Below, one piece after another: positions 1 through 9,318 of a stretch of DNA of 64,000 bases (position 1 is its first letter; every line of letters starts with the position of its first letter). The stretch comes from an uncultured Bacteroidales bacterium (GTDB lineage: Bacteria; Bacteroidota; Bacteroidia; Bacteroidales; ML635J-15). The stretch covers positions 39,238-103,237 of the forward strand of contig CALDKB010000041.1 in NCBI GenBank assembly GCA_937899245.1, given 5' to 3'. The notes under the pieces were generated by a model, which saw only the letters and a program-made list of their open reading frames with translations, was not told the origin of the DNA and made no database searches. Both the position numbers and the translations under genes were made by a program.

Positions 1-1605
1 GACCGTGGCGAATTGTATTTCAAATTCAAGATTCCGCACGAAAATCTGAACGATGTGTCGAAAATAATTTCCGTCGACGGTTATCGCGACGGTTATTGCT
101 ATGCGTATGCCAATGCAAGAGAATTCGAAAAGTTCAATGAATTGGGATATGAGAGCGAACCTGTACTCGATTATTATCAGCGTGATGTTGAACTTACTAT
201 GGCTTCCAGTTTGTCGGATATGTTCATGTGGAATTGCTACCCGACTTACAATATATATGTCATGATTATGAAATATTTTGCCGGAGCGTATCCGCAGATT
301 TGTAAACTGGATACAATCGGTGTAACATATTCGGGCTACCATCTTTTGTCTGTTAAGATTTCCGATAATGTTGCCGACGATGAGGCGGAGCCTGAATTTT
401 TTCTTGGCGGTCAGATTCATGGCGATGAACTAATAGGTGGAATGCTATGCCTGAAGGTTATTGATAAGCTCTTGCGCGAATACGGAACGAATCCTGAAAT
501 TACAAATCTTGTCGACAATATGGAAATCTTCATCAATCCGCTGTCGAATCCTGAAGGAACCTATCCTCTTGGTGGTGATGATGTTAGTAATGCTATCCGT
601 TACACACGCGATGGAACCGGCAGTAGCCATTATTATGATATCAACAGGAATTTTCCGGATGCAATAGTAGGAGCCCATCCTGATGGGAATAGGTATGCAA
701 TTGAGACCGATGCTTTCATGCGGTATGCAGACAAGCATAATTTTGTAATGTCGGCGAATATTCATAGTGGGGCGGAAGTTGTCAATTATCCATACGACAC
801 ATATTCGGCAGTTCCGGCCGATAACGATTGGTGGAAACTTGTGAGCGACGAGTATGTCGGCATTGTTCATGAGCAGAGCGGCAACAGCTATTTTGATGGT
901 GCTGGCTTTGCGAATGGTTACATAAATGGTTATGCGTGGTACTCGATTACAGGCAGCCGTCAGGACTATATGAACTATTTTCACCATTGTCGGGAGGTAA
1001 CTTTGGAGCTTTGTAATGTAAAGATGTTGCCGTCATCGGTTTTGCCTGACTATCTGATGTACAATGAGCCGGCAATTTTGTCGTATATGAAGCGTGCAAC
1101 GTATGGACTTCGCGGTTTCGTCACCGACTCTGTTTCTGGCGAACCTTTGAAATCCATGGTTTGGGTAAAAGATCATGACTATTTCAATTCGCAGGTGTAT
1201 TCTTTTCTGCCAACTGGCGAATACTACCGTTACCTTAAAGCTGGAACCTATGATGTTTCATTCTATGCCGAGGGCTATGTCCACAAAACTTTTACAGTAG
1301 AAATTTCCGATAATGATACGACATGGCTTGACGTTCAGCTTGTGGCTGGCTACGATCCTGAATATGTCGGTGAGCTGGCGGATGGACAGGTTGGAATTTA
1401 TCCAAACCCAGTGTCTGACATCCTATTTGTTAGCAATGCTGCGAATGTTGACGGAATGCAGATATTTGATATGGCAGGGCGCTTGCTTTTGGACGTAAAA
1501 AGGCCTGTAATGCCTGTTGATGTTTCTTCCTTTGAACATGGAACGTATTTTGTCCGTTTGTTTACTAAAGGTATGAGTTTGATGGAAAAGTTTGTGAAGA
1601 TGTAG
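1..1605 (+). CDS. Secreted M14 zinc carboxypeptidase with T9SS sorting domain (5' partial)
   Basis: The reading frame is open at base 1, so the signal peptide and N-terminus lie outside the window. The zinc-ligand motif HGDE is encoded at about 418-429. DINRNFPD matches the Asn-Arg substrate-binding pair of the carboxypeptidase A family, and NIHSG (about 760) supplies the third zinc-ligand His. A Tyr in DYMNY and a Glu in VTLEL fit the catalytic Tyr and Glu. A carboxypeptidase regulatory-like beta domain follows (GLRGFVTDSVSGEPL, from about 1108). The last 75 residues are a type IX sorting domain: IYPNPVSDIL, then a glycine-rich GTYFVRL strand. I infer an extracellular or surface-attached peptidase exported by Sec then T9SS. 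A shared terminator follows, with tig convergent. Confidence 0.9.
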   Translation, partial: DRGELYFKFKIPHENLNDVSKIISVDGYRDGYCYAYANAREFEKFNELGYESEPVLDYYQRDVELTMASSLSDMFMWNCYPTYNIYVMIMKYFAGAYPQICKLDTIGVTYSGYHLLSVKISDNVADDEAEPEFFLGGQIHGDELIGGMLCLKVIDKLLREYGTNPEITNLVDNMEIFINPLSNPEGTYPLGGDDVSNAIRYTRDGTGSSHYYDINRNFPDAIVGAHPDGNRYAIETDAFMRYADKHNFVMSANIHSGAEVVNYPYDTYSAVPADNDWWKLVSDEYVGIVHEQSGNSYFDGAGFANGYINGYAWYSITGSRQDYMNYFHHCREVTLELCNVKMLPSSVLPDYLMYNEPAILSYMKRATYGLRGFVTDSVSGEPLKSMVWVKDHDYFNSQVYSFLPTGEYYRYLKAGTYDVSFYAEGYVHKTFTVEISDNDTTWLDVQLVAGYDPEYVGELADGQVGIYPNPVSDILFVSNAANVDGMQIFDMAGRLLLDVKRPVMPVDVSSFEHGTYFVRLFTKGMSLMEKFVKM

Positions 1606-1644
1606 AGCCACTGTGTTTATCCGACATTAAGACCATACAATAAA

Positions 1645-1672
1645 AAAAGGCTCGGAATTTTCCGAGCCTTTT
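1645..1672. terminator. Bidirectional intrinsic terminator
   Basis: A 13-nt inverted repeat (AAAAGGCTCGGAA and its complement) has A-runs to the left and T-runs to the right. It can therefore terminate both the M14 peptidase (+) and trigger factor (-). The same stem sequence reappears at 56301-56335. Confidence 0.85.
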
Positions 1673-1690
1673 CTATTTCGGTTTGTCTTG

Positions 1691-3043
1691 TTATTTCTGA
1701 AGCATCTTGGTGAATTCTTCGATTGTGGTTTCACTTTCTTCGAGTTTTACCTGTTCTGCAAGATAGTCAACAACCTTGTCTTCCAATTCGTGTTCGTAGA
1801 TGCTACGAACCTGATCTTCCTTCTGCATCAATTCCTTTGCGTACTTTTCTGCATATTCATCAGGAACGTATGCCATTCCGTATTGTGCGAACTGAGCAAC
1901 AACCATTTCCTTGGCAGCCTTTTCAAGTTCTTCCTTCTCAACCTTTATGTCGCCATCCTTGGCAGCCTTAGTTTTGATAAGAGTCCACTTGAGGTCTTCG
2001 AGGAACATCGGGAATTCGTTTTCAATCTGTTCGTCGGTCAGCTTGTCGTTTGTGGCCTTAACCCAACGTTTCAGGAATTCTTCCGGAAGCTTGAGGTCTA
2101 ATTTCTTGATGAGCTTTTCCTTGAGGTCGAGCATCATCTTGTACTTGCATTCGCGCTTGAATGAAGCTGTGATATCTTCTGCAATGCGAGCCTTGAATTC
2201 TTCTTCAGTTTTAATGGTGTCCTTGCCGAAGCACTTGTCGAACAAATCCTGGTTCATTTCAGCCTGCTTGTAGTCCTTTATGGTCTTAACGACAAAGCGG
2301 AAGTTTGGAGCAAGAGCAGCAACTTCTTCCTTCTTGCACTTAAGCATGATTGCAATCTTACCTTCTTCTTCAAATGCCTTCTTTATGTCGAAGTCGATGA
2401 TTGTGTCGGCAGTAGCACCGATGAAGTTCTTCTTTATATCTTCGTCCTTTATAAATTCGATTGCAATGTTAGCATTGTCGTTCTTTTTACCATCTTCGAG
2501 TTCCTTTGTGCCGTCGGGAGTAATCTGAACGAGTTCACCGTTAAGCAAAGATTTTTCTGTTGCCTTTTCCTGATCTTCGTATTTTCCGTACTGGCTTCTG
2601 TAGTTGGCGATGTACTTTGCAACGTCTTCATCACCAGCCTTGATGATGTACTGGTTGATTTTGTCTCTCTTAGAAAGTTTAATTTCAAATTCTGGAGCAA
2701 GGCCGAGGTCGAAAACGAATTCGAATTTTTCGTCCTTTTCAAGGTCGATAGTCTTGGTTGCTTCGTTTGGAAGAGGTTCGCCAAGAATGTTAAGCTTTTC
2801 GTTTTCAATGTATTCGCTGAGAGTTTTTCCAACGAATTTGTTTAATTCGTCAGCGATAACTGCCTGTCCGTACATTTTTCTTACCAATCCCATAGGAGCA
2901 TTACCTGGTCTGAATCCGCGGATTTCAGCTCTGCGACGGTAGTCTTTCAATGTTTTTTCTACGTTTTCGGTAATGTCGTCTTTACTTATGTTGATGTTCA
3001 ACGTAAGATTTAACTCGTCAATTTGATTCTTTACAACTTCCAT
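1691..3043 (-). CDS. tig: Trigger factor, ribosome-associated chaperone
   Basis: The 450-aa length is normal for trigger factor. The N-terminal ribosome-binding domain carries the signature GFRPGNAP at residues 43-50. The middle region (about 150-250) corresponds to the FKBP-like PPIase domain but is poorly conserved, as is common in Bacteroidota. The rest is the charged, helical C-terminal chaperone domain, including ELVQITPDGTKELEDG and the Lys/Glu-rich helices. It binds nascent chains at the ribosomal exit tunnel. It is the first gene after tRNA-Leu on the minus strand but is separated from it by a terminator, so it is probably transcribed from its own promoter in 3044-3094. Confidence 0.95.
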   Translation of the reverse strand: MEVVKNQIDELNLTLNINISKDDITENVEKTLKDYRRRAEIRGFRPGNAPMGLVRKMYGQAVIADELNKFVGKTLSEYIENEKLNILGEPLPNEATKTIDLEKDEKFEFVFDLGLAPEFEIKLSKRDKINQYIIKAGDEDVAKYIANYRSQYGKYEDQEKATEKSLLNGELVQITPDGTKELEDGKKNDNANIAIEFIKDEDIKKNFIGATADTIIDFDIKKAFEEEGKIAIMLKCKKEEVAALAPNFRFVVKTIKDYKQAEMNQDLFDKCFGKDTIKTEEEFKARIAEDITASFKRECKYKMMLDLKEKLIKKLDLKLPEEFLKRWVKATNDKLTDEQIENEFPMFLEDLKWTLIKTKAAKDGDIKVEKEELEKAAKEMVVAQFAQYGMAYVPDEYAEKYAKELMQKEDQVRSIYEHELEDKVVDYLAEQVKLEESETTIEEFTKMLQK

Positions 3044-3094
3044 TAGGTCGTCTTTTTGAAATAATTACTAAAAAATTACAAATATTTATAATCT

Positions 3095-3124
3095 AAAAAA
3101 CCGCATTCTTTCAAAATGCGGTTT
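3095..3124 (-). terminator. Intrinsic terminator of tRNA-Leu
   Basis: The stem AAACCGCATT / AATGCGGTTT (3098-3107 with 3115-3124) is followed on the minus strand by a run of six T. It lies a few bases downstream of the tRNA-Leu 3' end. Confidence 0.8.
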
Positions 3125-3128
3125 GTCG

Positions 3129-3210
3129 TGCGGATGAAGGGACTCGAACCCCCACGCCTTTCGGCACTAGATCCTAAGTCTAGCGCGGCTACCAATTACG
3201 CCACATCCGC
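3129..3210 (-). tRNA. tRNA-Leu (anticodon UAG)
   Basis: Read on the minus strand, the acceptor stem GCGGATG pairs with CATCCGC. The anticodon stem CTAGA/TCTAG encloses the loop CTTAGGA, giving anticodon TAG. The long variable arm (GCC GAAA GGC) is typical of a class II Leu tRNA. The T arm GGGGTTCGAGTCCC is intact. CCA is not encoded. Confidence 0.95.
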
Positions 3211-3357
3211 GAATTGCGGTGCAAAGATATAACTTTTTTCGATAGGAAATTCAATATTGGCGTTTTTTTTTTCTATGGGGAATATGGATAGGGTATGTAA
3301 TATATGTTTTATGTTTATTATCAAATAGTTACATAATATGAAGAATGCAAAAATGAA

Positions 3358-4695
3358 TCATATTTCCCGCTCTACTATTTTTGGAATTGCCGACATAAAA
3401 TAGAATGGCAGGTTCACCAATTTGAATGGTTTGCCACTGGCATCGTTTACGGTATCGACAGAAAATTTGCCCGACCATATCCTTATTGCAAGTCGATGCT
3501 GCGCTTTTATCATATATTGGTGCAACGACTTTAGATGCGCATTGTGACCGCTTTTTATTTCTATCGGTATTATGTTGTTTTCGTAAGGATAAACCAAATC
3601 TATTTCCGAAGTTGCGCCTTTCTGAGCCCTGACCCAGAAGTTGCGTTTCTGTCCGAAATCATCGGTAAGTGTTGCTAGTTCCTGGGCTGCAACCTGTTCT
3701 GCCGACTTTCCTTTCCATGTGTCCAGAAGGTCGTTGCTATACAGGTATTCCTTCTGTATGCGCGATGCATAGTTTACCAGTCCTATGTCGAGCCATATAA
3801 GTTTTGGCGACCTTTTTAAATCTGGAACTATAGGAATATTTTCATTGGTTATCGGATAAACAAGTTCTAGCAGCATAGCTTTTTCCATAGTCCTGAAAGC
3901 ATCGCCAGTTTCGCGTGCCTTGTACGAAGATTCGGCAAAGTTTCCGAGAGTTATTGCCTCTCCTGCGAAGGCCCAGCCGTTTTCGAGTATGTATCTTATC
4001 ACATTTATCTGCGACGAGCGCTGTGCGTACTTTTCTACATCGTCCTTGTACGAAGTTATTAGCTGGCTGTATTTTTCCGACAGCGACAACACATCTCTTT
4101 TTGCTGCGTATGTCTTTACTACTTCTGGCATTCCGCCTATAAGTGCGTATGTATTGAAAAGTCCGTTCATGGTGTCGTGGAATGCTGAAGGCAGCGATGC
4201 GTCCATTATTGGGTCGGCAAAGCGTTCTTCGCCTATTGCCCACAAGTATTCGTGAAACGAGCAAGGGTGCATTGCCATATATTCCACCCTGCCCACAGGA
4301 AACGATATGTGCCTGTCGAGCATTGTCTCCAGCAGCGAGCCTGCGGCTATGACGAATATCTCGGGGCTGTCCTCGTAGAAATAGCGCAGTTTGGCAACTG
4401 CCTTTGGCGAATTTTGTATCTCGTCGATAAAAAGCAGAGTCCGTCCGTTTTTCTTTTTCACATTGCAACTTAGGAATAACATTTCGAGCAGAACGTGTAC
4501 ATCGTCGGTTTCCTCGAATAACTTCAGGTTGGCATCACGCTCCATATTTACATATAGGTAGTTGTCGAACTGTTTGCCGAATTCGTTTACGGCAGTGGTC
4601 TTTCCAACCTGTCGAGCACCTCTTAGCACAAGGGGCTTGCGGTCTTCCTTGTTTGCCCATTTTTCTAGAGATTCTGTTATCTTTCGTCTAAACAT
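3358..4695 (-). CDS. AAA-like ATPase with DUF4143 domain
   Basis: This 445-aa protein has a Walker A motif GARQVGKTT (residues 26-34) and a Walker B LLFIDEIQNSP near residue 90. The C-terminal DUF4143 region contains SEIDLVY followed by IPIEIKSG, the acidic/Lys pattern of a PD-(D/E)XK-like fold. These ATPases are abundant in Bacteroidetes and Fibrobacteres, often in many copies, and their cellular role is unsettled. It stands alone, with three direct repeats just upstream (4734-4822), and could be autoregulated through them. The next minus-strand gene cluster, type III RM, lies upstream beyond the repeats. I cannot tell from sequence whether it is a defence gene or a housekeeping paralogue. 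Confidence 0.85.
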   Translation of the reverse strand: MFRRKITESLEKWANKEDRKPLVLRGARQVGKTTAVNEFGKQFDNYLYVNMERDANLKLFEETDDVHVLLEMLFLSCNVKKKNGRTLLFIDEIQNSPKAVAKLRYFYEDSPEIFVIAAGSLLETMLDRHISFPVGRVEYMAMHPCSFHEYLWAIGEERFADPIMDASLPSAFHDTMNGLFNTYALIGGMPEVVKTYAAKRDVLSLSEKYSQLITSYKDDVEKYAQRSSQINVIRYILENGWAFAGEAITLGNFAESSYKARETGDAFRTMEKAMLLELVYPITNENIPIVPDLKRSPKLIWLDIGLVNYASRIQKEYLYSNDLLDTWKGKSAEQVAAQELATLTDDFGQKRNFWVRAQKGATSEIDLVYPYENNIIPIEIKSGHNAHLKSLHQYMIKAQHRLAIRIWSGKFSVDTVNDASGKPFKLVNLPFYFMSAIPKIVEREI

Positions 4696-4733
4696 CTGAA
4701 CATCAATTTTAAATCACGTTGCAAAGATAACAA

Positions 4734-4822
4734 TTTGTTTCAAAACATAGGTAAAATTTGATTGAATTTGTTTCAAAACATAGGTAAAACTTGGATTGTT
4801 TTGTTTCAAAACATAGGTGAAA
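4734..4822. repeat. Three direct repeats with a 33-bp period
   Basis: A core reading TTTGTTTCAAAACATAGGT starts at 4734, 4767 and 4800, exactly 33 bp apart. The 33-bp step is about three helical turns, which puts each copy on the same DNA face. The array lies 39-127 bp upstream of the DUF4143 ATPase start codon, so it may be its operator or promoter region. Confidence 0.85.
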
Positions 4823-4932
4823 TATGAGGTATCATAAAATCAGCATAGTTGCAAACGATAATAGTCGGAATCTCAATATTTTTATGCGATTCCGACTAAT
4901 ATTGTTTAGAAGAACAAATCAATGTTGTCACA

Positions 4933-5037
4933 ATGTTGTCTGGATTTGTAATCCAGACTATATGAATATAAGGATTTATAATCCGCATTGCAAATGCTGA
5001 TATTCAATCGTGTCGGATTATAAATCCGGCACAACAT
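4933..5037. repeat. Palindromic intergenic repeat element, copy 1
   Basis: The element begins ATGTTGTCTGGATTTGTAA and ends CACAACAT. Inside are short palindromes of the type GGATTnnnAATCC (GGATTTGTAATCC, GGATTTATAATCC, CGGATTATAAATCCG). The first 19 nt and the last 8 nt recur at 11094-11177. It has no coding capacity. It looks like a REP- or MITE-like structure and sits 2 bp from the stop codon of res, so it could act as its 3' hairpin. Confidence 0.6.
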
Positions 5038-5038
5038 G

Positions 5039-7705
5039 TTATAGTTCTTTCAATATATCCAGAAATTCATTTTTAGTATATGCGCCATCTACATCTCTAT
5101 TTCTATAAACAAGACAATATTTGTATTTGTTACCGGCTTTACTTGCCCATAGATTACCAAGTCTAATCTTCTTTTCGGCATCAAGATGGTCGCCTTTGGT
5201 TTCAAGCAAAACAACTTTTCCCTTTTTCGTCTTGATTATGAAATCCGGATAATGGTTGATAAATCCGTTTATGCAAAAACCTTTTCCTCGCTCAAGGTTA
5301 CGAGTCCAAAATTCCACATTCTCAAGATTTGCGACATCATTTATTACCTCCTTTTCAAACCCGTCAATTTCACCTTCGCGTTCATAAAGAGTCTTGGGCA
5401 GTCCGGATATGGATTTTGATGGAATAATCTCCAATGGCAACTGATATGATTCTTCAGTGAATATCATATCCTTGTCAACCATATTGTAAAATTGTTTTTC
5501 CTTGAAATTGTCGCCCAACTGCCTGATTTTGTTTTTTATCTTTTCGGCGTATGTATATTCCTGTGACATCAGGTCGTTGAATTGCTCGTCGGTAAAGCGT
5601 TCCAGCACATGCGAAATATACAATTCAATTTCCTTGTCGGGAATAGGGTACATTTTGCCGATTATATTTTTCAAACGATATGAGCAATTCTTTACTCGGT
5701 CTCTTTTTTGTTTCGGATCAAAAATATAGGCTACAATGGATTCGTGAGCACTCCCTTCAATTTTAAGATAGGTCGGTTTGTTATTGTTTGTTTCGTCCAA
5801 ATCGACGCGATACATTGATGCATCAACATCTTCGAAATTGATATTGGAATCCTCGTTGCCCAGCTTGAAGTCGCTCAAAAGCGATTCGCCTTCGAATAAT
5901 GCTTTCTGATGCAATTCTACAAATAATTCATTCGTCAATTCCTGACTTTTGTCGTCGCTCATAAACTGCGGTAGTTTCAGTGACTGGGCTGACTCGCTGA
6001 ACACCTCTTTCATTTTGTATCTTTTCACTTGCTTATCCAATTCGTTTGGCACATTTGTTTTTCCTGTCTGAGCTGTTTCTGTTTCCGATTCGATTTCCTT
6101 TTGTGCTTCTTCCTTTACCTTTTCCAATATTTCACTGACATCATTTTTCTCCGTTTCCTCTTCTTTTGAATCGGGCTTTGTGTCAACGGCATGGACGGAA
6201 GGTTGCGGATTATAATTGATTTTCGAAACATTTATTTCATCTTCATCTGTTTGCTGTGGTTGCTTGTTGATTATAGGCGCAAACAAGTCTGTCTGTTCTA
6301 CATTTTCTTCTTCTTTTGGAACTTTCGGTTTTTCTGGCTCGGCTACCTTGTAGTCCTTGTCGCTGAAACCTGCATGGTTCAGACCTTTTACAATATTGTC
6401 CAAAGTGTCCAGAAATTTAGCCGAAGCAGTCAGCACATAACTCATGTTGAGCATTGCATTTTGGTTTTTCCGCACCCATGGCAGGCGAAGTACTCGTCCT
6501 AAAATCTGCTCGACATCGACCGATGAACTTTTGTCGGCCAACGAAGCCAAAATATAGGCGAAAGGACAATCCCAGCCTTCCTTCAAGGCATTTACAGTTA
6601 TGATATAACGCACCTCGCAATCAGGAGAAAGCAAATCCTCGTCCTTTATCTCGTTGCAATCTGCTGTCTTTATACGGATTTGATTTTCTGGAATCTTCAA
6701 ATCGAGCAGTGTCTTTTTGATTTTTTCGTATGTGATATTTTCCTCGCCGGTGCGTGGTTGTGCCTGAAACAAAACAATAGGACGGATATAGCTTCCGCCA
6801 TTTTGTTCGGCTTTCTTCGCTTCATTTTCGAGCCTCCGTTGCAGTTCAAGTGCCGACGAAATCACATCGTTTCGGCTCTGATGGTTGTAAACGATAACTG
6901 GCAATTTTACCATATTTTCCTTTTTCAGCTCGTAGGCATCGGTAAAACTGATAATATTGCTGTTTTTGCGCGGTGTGGCTGTAAGGTCGAGAATGAAACT
7001 CGGATTAAGGTTCTGCAACATTTCAACGCTCAAATCGCTCTCGGCATTGTGACTCTCATCGACGACAACCATAGGATTTAGGGCTTGCAGTACGCGCATC
7101 AGCTGCAAATCGGGGTCGCCATTTACATCCTTGCCAACAATCGGCTCGAACGACTGCAAGTTGCCATTTTCCTGATACACTTTGCGGTCTTCCTTTTTTC
7201 TTGCGCGAAGGCTGTCGAAACTCATTACCAGTATGCATAGGTTTTCCCTGACGACAGGCAAGGAAAAACCAGCACCCTGCAATGCCTGTTCCTTGCTGAA
7301 AATTTCCACACGATTTGAAAAGTCGGTACTTATGCGCTGGCGATACGGATGTTCAGGATTGCGAAGGTTGCGCAATGTCTGTTCAAGAATTGTAATTGAG
7401 GGCACAAGCCAGACAACTGTGCGGAAACGGCTTTCGTCGAATTCTCGGAAAATAGTGCCAAGCGCAGCCGAAGCAATGAAAGTCTTGCCACCGCCAGTAG
7501 GCACTTTTACGCAGACATGCGGTGCGTTACCTACATTATTCTTGTATGGTTCTACTGCTTCGCCGGGAAATGGTGTCAGCGGTGTGCGCGGATGATTGAC
7601 CCAGAACGCATTAAACGCATTCGATGAATTTTTCGTTTCCTGCACATAGTGCATAAAGCGTTGCAGGTCGGCTAATATCTGTTGCTGATATGGTTTCAGT
7701 TCCAT
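5039..7705 (-). CDS. res: Type III restriction enzyme, Res subunit
   Basis: This 888-aa protein is a superfamily 2 helicase fused to a nuclease. Walker A is PTGGGKTF at about 69-76 and motif II is DESHN near 214. SFDSLRARK and the motif VI-like sequence EQILGRVLRLPW follow. A low-complexity acidic linker spans about 450-570. The C-terminus has PDFIIKTKKGK...LLETKGD (about 820-842), a PD-(D/E)XK endonuclease site. Together with Mod it cleaves DNA after ATP-driven communication between two unmethylated sites. Its ATG starts 2 bp after the mod stop codon, so the two are cotranscribed. Confidence 0.95.
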   Translation of the reverse strand: MELKPYQQQILADLQRFMHYVQETKNSSNAFNAFWVNHPRTPLTPFPGEAVEPYKNNVGNAPHVCVKVPTGGGKTFIASAALGTIFREFDESRFRTVVWLVPSITILEQTLRNLRNPEHPYRQRISTDFSNRVEIFSKEQALQGAGFSLPVVRENLCILVMSFDSLRARKKEDRKVYQENGNLQSFEPIVGKDVNGDPDLQLMRVLQALNPMVVVDESHNAESDLSVEMLQNLNPSFILDLTATPRKNSNIISFTDAYELKKENMVKLPVIVYNHQSRNDVISSALELQRRLENEAKKAEQNGGSYIRPIVLFQAQPRTGEENITYEKIKKTLLDLKIPENQIRIKTADCNEIKDEDLLSPDCEVRYIITVNALKEGWDCPFAYILASLADKSSSVDVEQILGRVLRLPWVRKNQNAMLNMSYVLTASAKFLDTLDNIVKGLNHAGFSDKDYKVAEPEKPKVPKEEENVEQTDLFAPIINKQPQQTDEDEINVSKINYNPQPSVHAVDTKPDSKEEETEKNDVSEILEKVKEEAQKEIESETETAQTGKTNVPNELDKQVKRYKMKEVFSESAQSLKLPQFMSDDKSQELTNELFVELHQKALFEGESLLSDFKLGNEDSNINFEDVDASMYRVDLDETNNNKPTYLKIEGSAHESIVAYIFDPKQKRDRVKNCSYRLKNIIGKMYPIPDKEIELYISHVLERFTDEQFNDLMSQEYTYAEKIKNKIRQLGDNFKEKQFYNMVDKDMIFTEESYQLPLEIIPSKSISGLPKTLYEREGEIDGFEKEVINDVANLENVEFWTRNLERGKGFCINGFINHYPDFIIKTKKGKVVLLETKGDHLDAEKKIRLGNLWASKAGNKYKYCLVYRNRDVDGAYTKNEFLDILKEL

Positions 7706-7707
7706 GA

Positions 7708-9318
7708 TTATATCTTTTTAATATCGCGTGGTATCTTCTTGAAAACAATGTGATTATGATTCATAAATTCGGGTGTGAGCAGGCAGTTGTCGGCATATAC
7801 TACATATTGCTCCGCCTTGCTGGTTATTGTATTAAGGAATGCCTTGTCGAGCGTGGTTATGCGTTCTTTTTCGTAGTAGAAATAATATGCCGTACCATTG
7901 TGGTTGCCCATAAAATAGGGATGTGCGTTATCCGTTGTGGCGTACGGTGTGCGTGTTTCCGAATACCAGATGTATTCGCGAAGTTTTTCGGTGCCAATGT
8001 TTTCGTTTAGGTAGCCATCGGCATTGAAAACCGGCTCGCCCAATTCGTAGAACGAGAACGAACCGCCAGTGCCTTCAACCGCATTTTTGCCATCGCCGTA
8101 GCCATTTATCACCCTGCGCACCCTCTCGGCGGTGATGTTTTCGGCATAATCTTCCATTTCCACCAAAATGAATTTGCGGTTGCCACCGTCCTGCTTGTTC
8201 AAGTTTAGGACTGCGTGGGCTGTAGTGCCACTACCGGCAAAGGAATCGAGAATGATGGAGGATGAAGTAGTAAATAGTTTTATCAAATTTTCAATGAAAC
8301 CAGGAAATTTTGGATAATCAAATCCTAAGATATCTATTTGTTTCAACACATCACTTCCTCTCTTATTCTCATCGTATATTGAACTCAGTTTTTCTGTAGT
8401 CAATTTTTTAATTTGAGGATTAAATCTATCGCTATTAAAATAAATTTCTTCAATATAACCGTTGATTTTAGCCTTTGTTAATTGGCAATTATTAGCAAAA
8501 AAGTTTCGCATATCGTTTGAACTACGCCATCTTGCTTTTAAAACTATATCATTTTGAAGAATCCCGTCTTTTACAATTATTGGAGTAAAAGTTTCTATAT
8601 TTTCATTGCTTCCTGCGATTTTTCTTGTATCATCATATGTTCCATCTGGAATACTATAACATTTCAAACCTTTAGGAAATGTTATTTTGGGCATAGTTTG
8701 ATTTTCGTTTCCAACTGTTCCCCTAGATATTGTATATTTGCCATTCCCACAAATACTAATTTTTTCTATGTTTTTTGTATAGCACAAGCAATATTCATGC
8801 TTTTGAATCGTATATGCGGTTGCGACTTCTGATGTTCTGTTAACTATAATAGAAAGCAATAAATTCCCGCTTCCGAAAATCTCGTCGCAAATCAGTTTCA
8901 AATTTGCCTGTTCGTTGTCGTCGATGGAAATGAAAATTGCGCCGTCGTCGGAAAGCAGTTGGTGAAGCAGTTTCAGGCGCGGGTACATCATACAGAGCCA
9001 TTTGTCGTGGCGCGTGAGGTCTTCGGCTTCCTTGCCCACCACCTGTCCGAGCCATTTGCGTATGCGTGGCGAGTTCACATTGTCGTTATACACCCAGTTC
9101 TCGTTGCCCGTGTTGTACGGTGGGTCAATGTATATGCACTTTATGCGTCCTTCGTATTCGGGCAGAAGGGCTTTGAGGGCTTCGAGGTTGTCGCCGTGGA
9201 TTATCTTGTTGTCGCTGGCATCGTTGCCAAAGTTGTATTTCTTGTCGAGTGTGCGGAACGGCACATCGTTGTGGTGGTTTATCACCGCTTCTTTTCCTAT
9301 CCAGTTTAGTGTGGGCAT
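7708..9318 (-). CDS. mod: Type III DNA methyltransferase, Mod subunit
   Basis: At 536 aa, it has catalytic motif IV DPPYNTGNE at residues 65-73, before the S-adenosylmethionine motif FAGSGTTAHAV near 360. That order defines a beta-class adenine-N6 methyltransferase, as in type III Mod proteins. The target-recognition region lies between the two motifs. Its DNA (about 8270-8860) is visibly more A+T-rich than the flanking catalytic parts, which suggests exchange of specificity by recombination. No simple-sequence repeat that would cause phase variation is visible. It is upstream of res in the same transcript. Confidence 0.95.
   Translation of the reverse strand: MPTLNWIGKEAVINHHNDVPFRTLDKKYNFGNDASDNKIIHGDNLEALKALLPEYEGRIKCIYIDPPYNTGNENWVYNDNVNSPRIRKWLGQVVGKEAEDLTRHDKWLCMMYPRLKLLHQLLSDDGAIFISIDDNEQANLKLICDEIFGSGNLLLSIIVNRTSEVATAYTIQKHEYCLCYTKNIEKISICGNGKYTISRGTVGNENQTMPKITFPKGLKCYSIPDGTYDDTRKIAGSNENIETFTPIIVKDGILQNDIVLKARWRSSNDMRNFFANNCQLTKAKINGYIEEIYFNSDRFNPQIKKLTTEKLSSIYDENKRGSDVLKQIDILGFDYPKFPGFIENLIKLFTTSSSIILDSFAGSGTTAHAVLNLNKQDGGNRKFILVEMEDYAENITAERVRRVINGYGDGKNAVEGTGGSFSFYELGEPVFNADGYLNENIGTEKLREYIWYSETRTPYATTDNAHPYFMGNHNGTAYYFYYEKERITTLDKAFLNTITSKAEQYVVYADNCLLTPEFMNHNHIVFKKIPRDIKKI

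Noticed and set aside
3358..4695. DUF4143 ATPase considered as part of the type III RM operon
   Set aside because: It is separated from res by about 340 bp containing the iterons and a palindromic element, so cotranscription is unlikely.
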